Assembly: GCA_001579985.1 (NCBI GenBank)
Contig: LRSR01003292.1
Coordinates: 1 to 24,855 of the forward strand
Direction: 5' to 3'
Length of the DNA stretch: 24,855 bases
From: Hypsibius dujardini
Lineage: Eukaryota; Tardigrada; Eutardigrada; Parachela; Hypsibiidae
Shown in pieces: positions 8,179 to 24,532 of the stretch. Positions within the stretch are counted from its first letter, which is position 1. Each line of letters opens with the position of its first letter. The position numbers and the translations under genes are program-made. A model generated the notes under the pieces. The model had not been told where the DNA came from. It made no database searches and saw only the letters and a program-made list of their open reading frames with translations.

Positions 8179-8948
8179 TTGCTATTCCTCGTATAAAACA
8201 GCTTTCGCATACAGTATGCAGATATAGTACATAATTGAAATACTTAGAACAGCTTCATTTCGGCTAACAGTTGCTTGAAGGTACATTCATTGTTTTATTC
8301 GAAATTTAATTTCTACTTGGAGAAATGTTCCCATCTCATCCGAAAACACTGGTGTACAAGCTATGGGACAATGGGTTAGATATACACAATCAGTAAATCA
8401 ACTAACAGAGCTGCACCGCTTGTTTTGTAGTCACTTTAAATCGTTTTAAAGTCACTGGTTGATTAGTTGACTGCGTTCAACTAACCCCCCCCCCTGTCCC
8501 ACCCCTTTTGCCCATCGCTCGGACCCTTCATTCAATCTTTTCCTGTCGCTTATTGTATGTGGATGTGGAAGAAGTAATGCTATCATCATCTTCAGTATCA
8601 AGTTGGTAGATCAAGGATTTTTTCTTGTTTCATCCTTGGTGCAACTGATAAGGATCATACTGCAAGACCTATTGCCATTGTAACGAATAGAAACAGGATA
8701 TTGCAAAAAACGCCACTTTTATTTGGATAAATAAAAATATGAATGGAAGAGAGTGAAGGAGAAAGCTGCTGATGACGATCAAACGGATTAAATCCATCGT
8801 CAGCGCCAAAAACAGCGGGAAGTGCTTGGGCTGCGGAATCAAAGGCGGCGCGACAGGTCGTGTACTTCGTAGTACCAGAATTAGCTGAATTTACGCGTGG
8901 TCAGTTCTTTTTGCCACAATGAAGTGCCATGACGTTACGGTGCAGCTG
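8178..8948. other. Convergent spacer between peptidase and OATP genes
   Basis: No coding region seen. It contains a C-rich run near 8485-8505 and facing polyadenylation signals at 8718-8735, and otherwise looks like 3' UTR sequence of both genes. Confidence 0.6.
8718..8735. terminator. Facing polyadenylation signals of the two convergent genes
   Basis: TTTATT at 8718-8723 reads AATAAA on the minus strand, about 225 bp past the OATP stop. AATAAA at 8730-8735 serves the plus strand. Only six bases separate them. Use is inferred from position. Confidence 0.45.
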
Positions 8949-11900
8949 TTACTGCGTGAGATCCCGGATGCTGCCCGCTTTTGAAAGCTGACCAAGAGCG
9001 TCGTCGGCTTCAGCTTCATCCTCCTCCTCCTTCATTGATGGCCGTTCAAACTTCATACTCCTCACTTTGAAGTAGACATAGATATCCATGAGACATGCGA
9101 CGGTTTTTATCACGCCCACGTAAAGATGCATCTTTTGCCGAAACGCATCGAGGTCTGCAGTTTAAACCACATTAAGGCAAGTACTTTGGCCGTGTGTTAC
9201 CGCAAAGACACGTGTGACGTACCGTAAACAAGGCAGGCACCCTTGGCGCCGCAGCTTACGGTGTTCCACAGCTTGCATGTCGAGTCAATCAGGGCACCCA
9301 TAATAATCGGACCAGGAATGAAGGCTGAAAATAATAGAAATTAAAAACGCTACAAAAACTTTAAAGCAATAATGGCACCTTTGACCTACCGAAGAGAGAG
9401 GCAGCCATTGTTTGGATTCCTTTCGATAACGATTTCAAGTCTGGGTCCACAAGCCTGAAGTAGAGGGCAACAGTTACAACAACGAATGTGCGAACTTTGA
9501 TCGGGTCTTCTCTACACTGTCTATACCGGAATGACAGCATTTGATTGCCAGAAAACGGGAGCATGCCGATGAACTTGAAGGACGCACTAATGGCGACGTA
9601 TGTCTGTATACAAAGGCGTAATGATAAAAGTTGATGTGACTTGTGCGTGAAAGTCGTAAACACGCACCCAGAAACCGTCGCAGCCACCGGCACAGTAACC
9701 CCGCTTGACCGTCGGTCCATCAGGACCCACGGCAGACTCATCATCGGACCCGATGAGAAAGCTCTTGGTAGCACGAATTAGACCAGAGAACACAGTGGGT
9801 GGCGCAACGGGGGGAGGAGCAACCCACCCGGGGGCGGTCATATTTCCCAGACAACGGCAGTTTGTGTAGTATTTTGCCCCCGGACCGATGGTACCCTGAA
9901 AAAAACATAATACAACGTTTGTTTGAGAAAATTCTCAGAAGTCAAAACGGAAACCCTTGAATACACACATGGCCACAATTTGGGTGGCAGAGTTCGAGCC
10001 ACCAGGGTGGTCTTAGTTTGAACCACTCTTGCCACTGCTTTCTCCTGAATCTTTGATTTAATGCCCGGCGCAGCGGAAAAATTAGATTGAGCAATTTGCT
10101 CTAAATTCCGCCAAAATAAACAAGTTTAATCAATCGATCAATTGAGTAAAGGCTGCATAGTCAGCTGTGGTCAAGAGCGCATGCGCGCGGTGACTTAATT
10201 CGACTCGAACTCGGACCATCCTTTTTGGCTTGAAGTCTGCCACCCAAAATTGTGGTTATGTAACAAGGCAAGGCAAAACGGGTCGGTACATTTTGGTTTG
10301 ATACGAAAGAGCCGGTACAGCCAGCATGGCAGGGTGAATAGTAATTGACGCCGGTTCGTTCATCGCACACCGGAGAGAAGGATTTGCCGAAACAATTGCA
10401 GTCGTCTGTGCAGGGATTATTCACTTGAATCATCCTGAAGACATCAACGTGATGATCTTTAAAGGAACGACCGAATACGAATACGATTTGGATTTACGAT
10501 GTGCCCGCCTACTAACCCTTCGGATGTCCATGTCTTTTGCATGACTCTGGAGTCGCAGGTTACCTATCAAATTCACCTGTTTTTGTATGAACTGGCAACA
10601 ACAACAAAAACAACTTTTTATTACGGTACCATCATAAGGAAGAAGTAACAAATAGCCGTGAGGAAGGATGAAATGAGAATTCCCAAGGCCACGCCCTTCG
10701 GCTGGATCTTGAAGATCCTAATAAGGAATCCACCAACGGCCGCCCCTGCTCCCATGGCGAGAATGCTGGACAGGCCGCTGGCACGACCGGCTTGAGCCGG
10801 CGACATTCGGAAGTGGAACTCCATGTACTTGGAGGAGAAATTAAAATAACCTATGAGACGAAAGACGGGAATGATTTTTCTGCCGGAAATGACATATCGC
10901 ATGGACGGTCGTCGTAAATAAGGGATATCACCAACCTGAGACGACCAACATATCGATACAATCGTTGAACAACCGGCACATGAATACTTTGTTGACAAAC
11001 AGTCGTTTGAGGTCCTTCGGCATGGCTGAAAAAGAGTTCGAACTTTCTGAAAACGCCCTACCGTGACCGTATCCTCCCAATCTCAAGGGACAGTTAAGTC
11101 CCACCCCCTCCAGCCATCGGTTGACTGTTCAATCGGATTCACTGTGTCGTGATTGGTTGAAATTTTAGAACAACTCGGCAGTGATTGATTGATTGATTAC
11201 GCGGAATTTCTTGATGCACACATTGGATCAGTTGATTGATTGATTGTAGATGAACAATAGAAAACAGTGATGAATAGATAAGATCCGGGGTGGATCAAAT
11301 TAACTGGTAGAGCAAAAAAGTGTCCCTTGAGATCGGGAGATTACGGTAATGCATCCGCATCTTAATCGCAGATGTCGCAGACCATGATCGATCACATGTA
11401 AGATGCAACTTACAGGACAGTTTTGACTTCAAGTCGTCCTTGGCTTCGTATTTGATCTGCTTATCGTTCCCTTCTACCGTTGGAACTCTTATCCTTTGGC
11501 GAGCCGTTTGAGGTGACAAAGATCTCGGGAAGAACTAAAAAAATTCGATTCGCCGTTGTCAATAATTGTTCTATGCTTAGCTTACCAAGTATATGTTTTA
11601 TGCTTAGCTTACCAAGTATAATGTTGAGGTCACACAAACCAGTGTGCCAATCACAAGGTAACCGAGCCACCACGCCCCCATCCATCTCGGATCATTTTGA
11701 AGAATATTAGGTTCTATGGACGAAAAACCTCTCTGTATCTCTCGCTTTTGTAAGATATGCGCTAGTACAAGGTGAAATCTGTATTTCAGCTCACCCTCCA
11801 CTTGGTCGATAAATCGGCTCACTTATGGGTTTCTCTTTGATGGCAGGTGCTTGATTGTTTGATTTGCTTGGTCGATGAATCGGCTCACTCATGGGTTTCT

Positions 11901-13752
11901 TTTTGAAGGCAGGTGCTTGATTGTTTGATTTTCTGTACTATGTCCTAGTATACTATAGCACTTCTAACAATCAAACAATCAAGCACCTGCGATGAAAGAA
12001 ACCCATGAGTGAGCCGATTTATCGACCAAGTGGAGGGTGAGCCCAAATACAGACTTCTCCTCATACGATTATATTTTGAACGAATGTGTATGCGGTTTCG
12101 CCTTACTGGACAAATCCACAAAAGTGGACAAACAAGCAGCTCCCAAAAATACTCCGATCAACGGTCCAATGATTCTTCCACATAGACCAATGGCTGCCGA
12201 AAAAAAATTGTTGTTTTGTAATAAAATATTAAATATAAATATTTATTTATTAAATCTCTAATGCAAAACGCACAGTAAGTGAAATTGCCATCCTACGCGA
12301 CTTACCGAAGTAAATCGGAGTGTTCTTTACATGGACGTTATCGTCGATGAACGGCAAGGCCAGAACGATCGGAGCCGTCGTCCCAATTCCCAAGAGAATT
12401 TGCGCCGTCGCAAGCAGGATAATCGGCCACATGATATCGTTACGAATCGCTTGGGACTCGGCGTCGCACTTTTCCTCGGTGGCTTTTTTGTCCGCGGCGG
12501 TCAAACAGATTTCTTTGTCAATTCTCGGCTGTGACGAGTTTGTGGATACGCTGGTCAGTCCGCCGACGTCCCACTTGTTGGCAAAGAGCTCCGGCGTCGC
12601 AAAGGTCAGTATCTAAAGGCAAGAACAGCAATATACTTGATATACATTGGCAGTACATGTTTGGCTACTAATAAATAAATAGTAGTTAATTGTATAAATT
12701 GAACATACATTAGGCATACATGTCGCTAATCTCAAACTGTATTTTTGATAAAGAACGCCGTACGATGTTACAGATATATGTATCCCCAGGTTACACAAGC
12801 ATGATAGACATGACCATAGGGTACCCTGTGGTCCCTGTGGTACCCTGTGGTCCCTATGATCCCTGTGGTCCCTGTGGTACCATGTGGTATTCTGTGGTAC
12901 CCTGTGGTACCTGTAATCCCTGTGGTATCCTGTGATCCCTATGATCCCTGTGGTCCCTGTGGTACCCTGTGGTCTCTGTGGTATCCTGTGGTATCCTGTG
13001 GTCCTGTTTTTTTACTATATTTTGGACATCAATTTGGACTACTTTTTAAACTACTTGAGAGCTCAACCCCGTTTACGAAATTGTTGTTCGGATTACCATG
13101 ACAGTTCAGAGGTCGCTGTAAATATGAAGTGATAACCTACCGCAATTCCCACAATTAAGGAACCGACAGCGAGCCATCTGGGCCGATGCCCCTTGCTGCA
13201 AAAATGAGCAACCAATAGCACCACAGCCATGTGAGAAACGTCATTGATTGCAGTGATCATTCCAGTGGTCCGACTTGGAATCTGCAACCGTTTTTCGATC
13301 GACGAGAGCGTCATATTCCAATAACTGTAGTACATGCCTGTAAAATGTAAGAACCTTGTAATGAAACCGTTCTCATTCTGCACATGATGGCGGGTCTGGA
13401 ACTACCAGGGTACTGTAGTACCTTGCGACATTCCAGTGATGATGAAAACCAAGAGGAACACTTTCATATTCCGTAATTTTTGCATAAATTCCGGTTTCCA
13501 GCAAAACAGTCCGCACCGCTCCGCGACCTCAATCTCCGCCGGATCTTCCTCCACGAGGACGTGAGATCCTTCATTAGGATGTCCGTTGAGTGGAAGGAGG
13601 CCGATATTTTTATCGGCATAGTTACGCTTTCCAATGACCATATTATCCTCATCCGTGGTCGCGTACGCCGGCGGTGGAGGGAACCGGCTGCCCTCCTCCT
13701 CTTCCGATGAAGGATAATCGTCTCGATGGCTTCGAGGTCTGCCTGCTGGCAT
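8949..13752 (-). CDS. Organic anion transporting polypeptide (OATP/SLCO family), complete
   Basis: Fourteen exons: 13752-13422, 13337-13141, 12612-12306, 12193-12107, 11713-11613, 11534-11414, 11025-10936, 10850-10630, 10563-10517, 10434-10290, 9895-9668, 9603-9390, 9324-9223, 9154-8949. Total 2397 nt, 798 aa plus TAA; phase closes at every junction. The cytosolic N-tail ends KVFLLVFIITGMSQG at TM1. The superfamily signature appears as DPRWMGAWWLGYL in exon 5. The large loop between TM9 and TM10 holds the Kazal-like cysteine domain, with CNCFGKSFSPVCDE and SPCHAGC in exon 10 and YTNCRC in exon 11. RLVDPDLKSLSKGIQ and FIPGPIIMGALIDS are typical of the TM11 region. The start follows an in-frame stop, so 13752 is the first usable ATG. 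OATPs are twelve-helix plasma-membrane carriers for bulky organic anions such as steroid conjugates and eicosanoids. The substrate here is unknown. Several introns carry repeats or MITEs. Confidence 0.95.
9962..10262. mobile_element. MITE family 3, copy B (301 bp), in an OATP intron
   Basis: Reverse complement of the copy at 3443-3749 over nearly its whole length. Ends TACACACATGGCCACAATTT and TTGTGGTTATGTA, flanked by TA. It fills most of the 394-bp intron between OATP exons 10 and 11 (9896-10289). An apparent ORF starting in the Kazal exon runs into this element and is an artefact beyond 10290. Confidence 0.92.
11580..11625. repeat. Duplicated splice-donor segment at the end of OATP exon 5
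   Basis: On the minus strand the sequence ATACTTGGTAAGCTAAGCAT occurs twice, 27 bp apart. Each copy contains a good donor, G/GTAAGC. The first (intron starts at 11612) keeps the frame. Using the second would add 27 nt with an in-frame TAA. Confidence 0.9.
11778..12053. mobile_element. Inverted-repeat (hairpin) element in OATP intron 4
   Basis: Arms running from TCTGTATTT through GCTCACCCTCCACTTGGTCG to CAGGTGCTTGATTGTTTGAT are inverted at 11969-12053. The left arm contains an extra tandem copy of a unit of about 65 bp (CTTGGTCGAT to GATTGTTTGATT). The centre is a short AT-rich loop. It occupies most of the 393-bp intron 11714-12106. No coding capacity. The superfamily is unclear, since clear TA ends were not found. 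Confidence 0.8.
12811..13003. repeat. 10-bp minisatellite in OATP intron 2
   Basis: Roughly 19 imperfect units of CCCTGTGGTA / CCCTGTGGTC, with variants such as CCCTATGATC. The two plus-strand ORFs rich in Val, Pro, Cys and Gly here are repeat artefacts. Confidence 0.92.
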
Positions 13753-15108
13753 GGCTAGGACGGGACTTATTGCGTTGGATTTCGAATTTACTAGATTATT
13801 GTAGCCTCGCACCGAGTACTGGCACCCATTAAAACTGGGCGTGCAACTCTAATTTACAGTGTGTAATGTGTGTGCGAACGGCAAATTCCAATGGACCAAA
13901 ATCTGTAGGCAAGGCGTGCTGATTAAGCTTTTCTACTAATGAATTGCGATGCAGTTTTGCCGGGAAATCGCGTATAGTCTGGTTAAGGGGTGCTGCCCGT
14001 TATCTCATCGGCAGAGGCTAATCATCCACACTACAACGGAATATATAGGCCCGACGTGATTGAAAGAGCCGCATGGTGCGACCGGCCCATAAATGGTCCT
14101 TATCGTTCAGGAGAAGTCACAATGGTTTACCGAACCTTATCTTTCAGCTTAATTAAAAAGGCACTGTTGATGTCTTGTGCACACCGGGCAGTATTAATTA
14201 CAGATAGCGCAGGAAGGAAGCAGAGGCTTGTCTAAACCGCCACAAAATCACATGCCTTCGTTAAGAGATAGTAAGAATAAAAGGGTCGGAACTAGAGAAT
14301 GTTATTACCGGCCGAACATCAAGCGGACGAAATCCCGAAGATCAAGGGTGAAGACTTGGCAGCCAGATACGAACTGAAATCAATTGGTCATTCTGCGCTT
14401 GAAAACGACAAAGGGAGATCGATCTTCAGGCCCGAAATTTAAAGTTTCGACAACAAAATTAGTCGATTAATAGGTCGAGACTAAATAACACTCCGTTGCG
14501 GGTCATCTGTAACAGCATTGTGCATTGTGCATTGTGCATTGTGCATTTTGTCGGCGCAACTGCGCACTTCACACCACAAATGGTATTACATTATAAATTA
14601 TGGTTTTGCTATTTACAATTTGCAATGAAGAATATGCATTTGCTCTTTACAGCGGCCACGGTGCTAGTTTATTTATATAAACCCAAAAAAATTTGATGAT
14701 CGGGCGAGATTGCGAGAATACTATCGCCCGTTTAATGTAGGAACCATAGCCCGGGAAACTGCGATGTATGGAAAAGTCATCTTCAGAAATAAACCGTAAA
14801 TAAATAAATAAATAAATACAAAAGTGTATGTCTTGAAACGTCCGATTAATAGTCGTGGGAGTAATGAAATGGCGAATACGCCGCGAATATATATTGAAGA
14901 ATTTCATAAACCTGGAAGCTAAATCAAATGCAGTCAAATGCATGTATAAAGCCCAGTCCGGGAAAAGGAAGACAAAAGCCCGTCAGGCGGTTCAGAGTGC
15001 AGAGCGAAAGGAGTGGGTGAGGAAGCTCGGAGTGTTCAGGATTGAAAGCTACGCCAAGGTGCGTCCGAAATCACCGTCGGAAACCTGTGCATTTCTCAGC
15101 AATGGACG
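13753..15108. other. Spacer between OATP and the neuropeptide-like gene
   Basis: No gene supported. It holds the OATP 5' region, a short TGCATTG repeat (about four copies, 14518-14545), an (AAAT)n run (14797-14818) and a minus-strand AATAAA at 14673-14668 that could serve the neuropeptide-like gene. Confidence 0.6.
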
Positions 15109-15869
15109 TTACGCCGTCTTTGAATCGATGTGGCCGCGGACGCTGGAATCGCCGCATGACTGTTCCCAAAGCGCCTCAAACTGAATCTTCATGTGGCTCA
15201 TTCGGGGCTGGAAGAAGTGAAATGAACATAACCGCACGCAAGGCAAGTCATTGGATAAACTGCAGCATGTGCAGTTGTACACAACTGGCCAGATTACTGG
15301 GTGGCAGAGTTCGAACCACTCCTTCGATGGGCGCAAGCAAAATGAGGTGCCCCGAGTTTGAGCCAAAAACCCAAAATTGTGGCCATGTGTTTAATATTTA
15401 AACACGTGGCGAAAAGCTTGCGTAATCGAATTAAGCACTTTAACTCGACGGCTGTGTGTAAGAGCCATGCAACGAGTGTAATGGCTTAATTCGGTTAGCG
15501 CACGATTTTTGTCACGTCTGTATGTGTGTACATGATCGTAAAACTTACGTGGACACTGGCGAAAAACGGACTGTTCAGCTGAGCTTCCAGCCATTTGCAC
15601 ACCATCTTGTCTGATTCTTCATCGCGGTAGTAGAAGCCTTCGCCTGCCTGCGGATCCATTTCGCCGCGTTTTCCGGGGATGGATCCGAAGCGAAGGGCAT
15701 TGTAGTAGGCGGCCCGTTTGCCTCCGTGCTCCGACCGACTGGAGATGTCCTTATTGAGGATCCTGTGTTTCCATCCAGGAGTAAAAGTCAGCTGAGCCGT
15801 GAACAGAGGGAGGAAGACTTGGAGGATCGCAAGACTCAGGAAGAGCAGAGCAGTTCCCGACAGAGGCAT
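15109..15869 (-). CDS. Secreted neuropeptide-like precursor, AKH/RPCH-type peptide after the signal sequence
   Basis: Two exons, 15869-15549 and 15207-15109, phase 0, donor GTAAGT, acceptor TTCTTCCAG (139 aa). A hydrophobic signal peptide (residues 1-25, ending PLFTA) is followed directly by QLTFTPGW (26-33), which has the pattern of adipokinetic/red-pigment-concentrating hormones (pyroGlu, aromatic at 4, Trp at 8). Lys-His-Arg follows rather than the expected Gly. Downstream, GGKR (49-52) and GKR (66-68) bracket a 13-residue segment, AAYYNALRFGSIP, which could be a second amidated peptide. Two cysteines (C91, C125) lie in the remainder. AKH precursors are usually shorter (around 70-100 aa). 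The last residues before GKR also faintly recall SIFamide. Family assignment is tentative; the signal peptide and the two-exon model are firmer. Confidence 0.6.
15278..15393. mobile_element. MITE family 3, copy C (116 bp, internally deleted), in an intron
   Basis: Left end TACACAACTGGCCAGATTAC then GGGTGGCAGAGTTCGAACC; right end CCCAAAATTGTGGCCATGTG then TTTA. Both ends match the ends of the 300-bp copies, but the middle is missing. It lies in the single intron of the neuropeptide-like gene (15208-15548). Confidence 0.8.
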
Positions 15870-15978
15870 CTTTTCTCCTGCGTTGGGCTTATTCCGAATG
15901 GAGGCAGCAATTCGGGATCACAAACGACGGAGGAAAACTTATGATCGTGGTGGTGTGTATTTTGTGAACGTTTCCGGC

Positions 15979-15987
15979 TTAATATAT
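15979..15987 (-). promoter_or_regulatory. Possible TATA box of the neuropeptide-like gene
   Basis: The minus strand reads GTATATATTAA about 110 bp before the ATG at 15869, leaving room for a start site and a short 5' UTR. Suggestive only. Confidence 0.3.
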
Positions 15988-16590
15988 ACCATCGCTGAGT
16001 TCGTACGTGGCGGGAGCGGGATTAGGCAAAGTGTGCAATAAACTTTCAGGACCTCACGGGGACTCCACGAACATAAGGTTTACTGCAGAGCTTTACCGCA
16101 AAGGAGGATTGGGATGCCGCGTCTGTGGTCATCAGAGAGTGGAATTTTCCTTTGGCTGACGTTACTCTTGTTTCACCATAATGGACGGTGCAGACGTAGG
16201 AGACCAGCAGGAGAACTGACGTACTGTTCTTTCGACGTTATTATTAAACATTTCAGAAGGCTAAGTCGCACGATTAGGAAGACGGTCGGCCAGAGAGAGA
16301 GTGGATTACGTCAGCTTGGGAACCGGTTAAGATTGCCAACTGAAATTGGCGAATAGCTTGGACTTTTCGGCGGCTGAATGGATACTTAACCGGTTAACGC
16401 CCGATGCCAGATCAGACAAAGATATTTTGTCCTTTCATAGTTCTGTTCAATTAAGAATAAAATTATTTTCAATTTTTTTGAGCGACATTGAAAAATTTAT
16501 CTCTCTGGGCTGATCATTCTCCACTGTCGAGTTACAAACAAATTACCGATGAAAACTGTCTCTTTTACTTGTCCGGACCATATTTAAAAA

Positions 16591-16613
16591 AATCAATCAA
16601 TCAATCAATCAAT
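16591..16613. repeat. (AATC)n microsatellite
   Basis: About six AATC units. The same TTGA/TCAA motif recurs through the window. Confidence 0.9.
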
Positions 16614-17190
16614 AAATGACTGTCCATACTAGTCAGATTTATTCGTGGTTTTGAAAAAAATCGGACGCCTTCGTTAGCCACTGGCCACGTGCCAGTCCAC
16701 AATCCGACTCAGATAATTATGTTTAAAGACCGTTAATAGATGGTCAAACCATATATTTTTTTAGAAATCTCGGCCAGCTCACAGCCTGCGGAGATCTTTT
16801 TCACTCAGAAAAAGGGAAAACTGCTTAACTTTAGTCATATCTGCGGGACATTGGTCAAGTAGGAAATGACCAAACCATAATCTCTAATTTTCAAGCAAGA
16901 TACCAATCTTGAAAATCAGTTGAGTTTAGCAAAATTAAATTAAATAAAGCCAGAGGACATCTGGAGTAGTGTGGATGATGAGCATAGAGATCGCGAATAG
17001 CACAGTCGAATTGTGGACAGTAGAAAATTTGTCTGTAGTAACACAAGTTGATCCATAGCATAAGACGGTAGGCCGACGGTCGGACAGTTCGATGGAGCCG
17101 GTTGAATGGTCCATCAGCCGAAATAACGGCTAGTGTGGTGGACAAATAGCTTACCGGAATCAAGGATAGCGGAATGAAGTGAAGCGATGT

Positions 17191-17327
17191 TACTGTACTG
17201 TCTCGATCATTTGGTGCTGCTTTTTAGACCCACCCGTACATTATGACTGCACACACTGTACTTCACTGCAGTCATATTATACGGGTGGATCTAAAACGCA
17301 GCACCAAATGATCGAGACAGTACAGTA
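17191..17327. mobile_element. MITE family 2, copy B (137 bp), near-palindromic
   Basis: Ends TACTGTACTGTCTCGATCAT and its exact inverse. Arms of about 55 bp around a short centre with CACACACTGT. Same length as copy A at 7389-7525, with substitutions in both arms that keep the pairing. TA lies at both ends. Confidence 0.93.
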
Positions 17328-17689
17328 TTACCAAACGGCTAGCTGGTCTACCGAACGATTGACCCAATGTTTTATCTCTAGTACACGTCCTCACCGTCAG
17401 ACCGTCTACCGCTTGATTGGAACCCTCCGTTACTGCTCCACGTGAGACTTCTCTGTCCTGCTTTGCACTGTTCTTCACCTATGCCAGCCAATTTACCGAT
17501 CTGCAAGCCTCTCCCAGTCTGAACAAGGAGCACTGGTGAATCTTCGAAGACCATCGGACGGCGCAGGCGCAAACGGTTGAGTCAACCACCAAAGCTGACA
17601 AATCGACCACGCCCAGCGCAGCGTGTATCCGTTGACGCACCAACGTATCGCCGTGCAAGCGTAACCGTATCACGATGCAAGCAGTTTGG

Positions 17690-17761
17690 CTTGTCTCTCC
17701 GCTCTCCTCTGTGCTTGTCTCTCCGCTCGCCTCTGTGCTTGTCTCTCCGCTCGCCTCTGTG
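17690..17761. repeat. 24-bp minisatellite, three copies
   Basis: Three tandem units CTTGTCTCTCCGCTCGCCTC plus TGTG. They read as an LSLRSPLC repeat in one plus frame, but that frame has no other support as a gene. Confidence 0.95.
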
Positions 17762-18500
17762 CTTGTCTGTCTACAACTGCTACGCTAATCGGAATCTTAT
17801 CTCTTTTTTCCGTCGATAGCAGCTGCTCTTCTTTCCCTCTCCTTCTTGTACATTTCAGAAACGATTGCCAAATTTGACGGACCCTGGTATTTCAACGGGA
17901 TTTCGCACACAGTGGAGGAGGAATAGCGATTTGGGAATAAAATTCTCACTCATTTTATTGCCATCTTTGTCGTCGTCCATTTTTTGCGAACGTCTGGCTC
18001 CATAAATTCAAGGTGGGTAGCAAAACTACAGTATCTTTTTCGTATTACCGAAAAAACTAGGACTGGGTTGATGGAGGCACCGGAATGTCGACACGGAGGA
18101 ACACAGCCCTAGGGAAGATTTCCTCTTCATGCTCAAGACATCCTCGGTCATAATTGAGTTTTTTTCGCTCTGGATTTGAGACATGATTTGATGAGTTGAC
18201 GCAGCGGGATTCGGCGTATCATCGGAATGTGGAACCATTTTTTTACGATGGAAAATTTGTCGGGAGAGTGGTCTGCGTGGGATGGAAGAAAGGGGATTGT
18301 CGTCGTCGGTCTTGGAATGCGAGGAAATTATTGATGACCAGCAAAAAAAATAAAAAACCGACTTCGAAAATGCATTTGACGTTTTTCTAGTTTCTTGATT
18401 GGACGATATTAATTATTTAGTTAATATTTCTTGCGGAACCTTCTCAAAATTATTTTCTCAGAAACCTGGTAGAGCTCTGTCAGGGAATATTTGCGTGTGA

Positions 18501-24532
<6,032 letters not shown>

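Noticed and set aside
8385-8475. Weak inverted repeat around CACTTTAAATCGTTTTAAAG
   Set aside because: The outer arms match too poorly to call another MITE.
14855-15184. 109-codon Lys/Arg-rich plus-strand ORF
   Set aside because: It overlaps the second exon of the neuropeptide-like gene on the other strand and has no family match that I recognise.
15303-15330. tRNA B-box-like GAGTTCGAACC
   Set aside because: No acceptor stem, A box or cloverleaf around it; it belongs to the family-3 MITE.
16114-16356. Plus-strand 80-codon ORF with a hydrophobic start (MPRLWSSESGIFLWLTLLLF)
   Set aside because: It looks a little like a signal peptide, but the rest is basic and featureless, with no splice or promoter support. 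Not enough to call a gene.
16891-17163. Minus-strand 90-codon ORF ending ILLNSTDFQDWYLA
   Set aside because: It begins with a non-ATG codon beside a GTAAGC site, has no recognisable family, and no exon partner was found.
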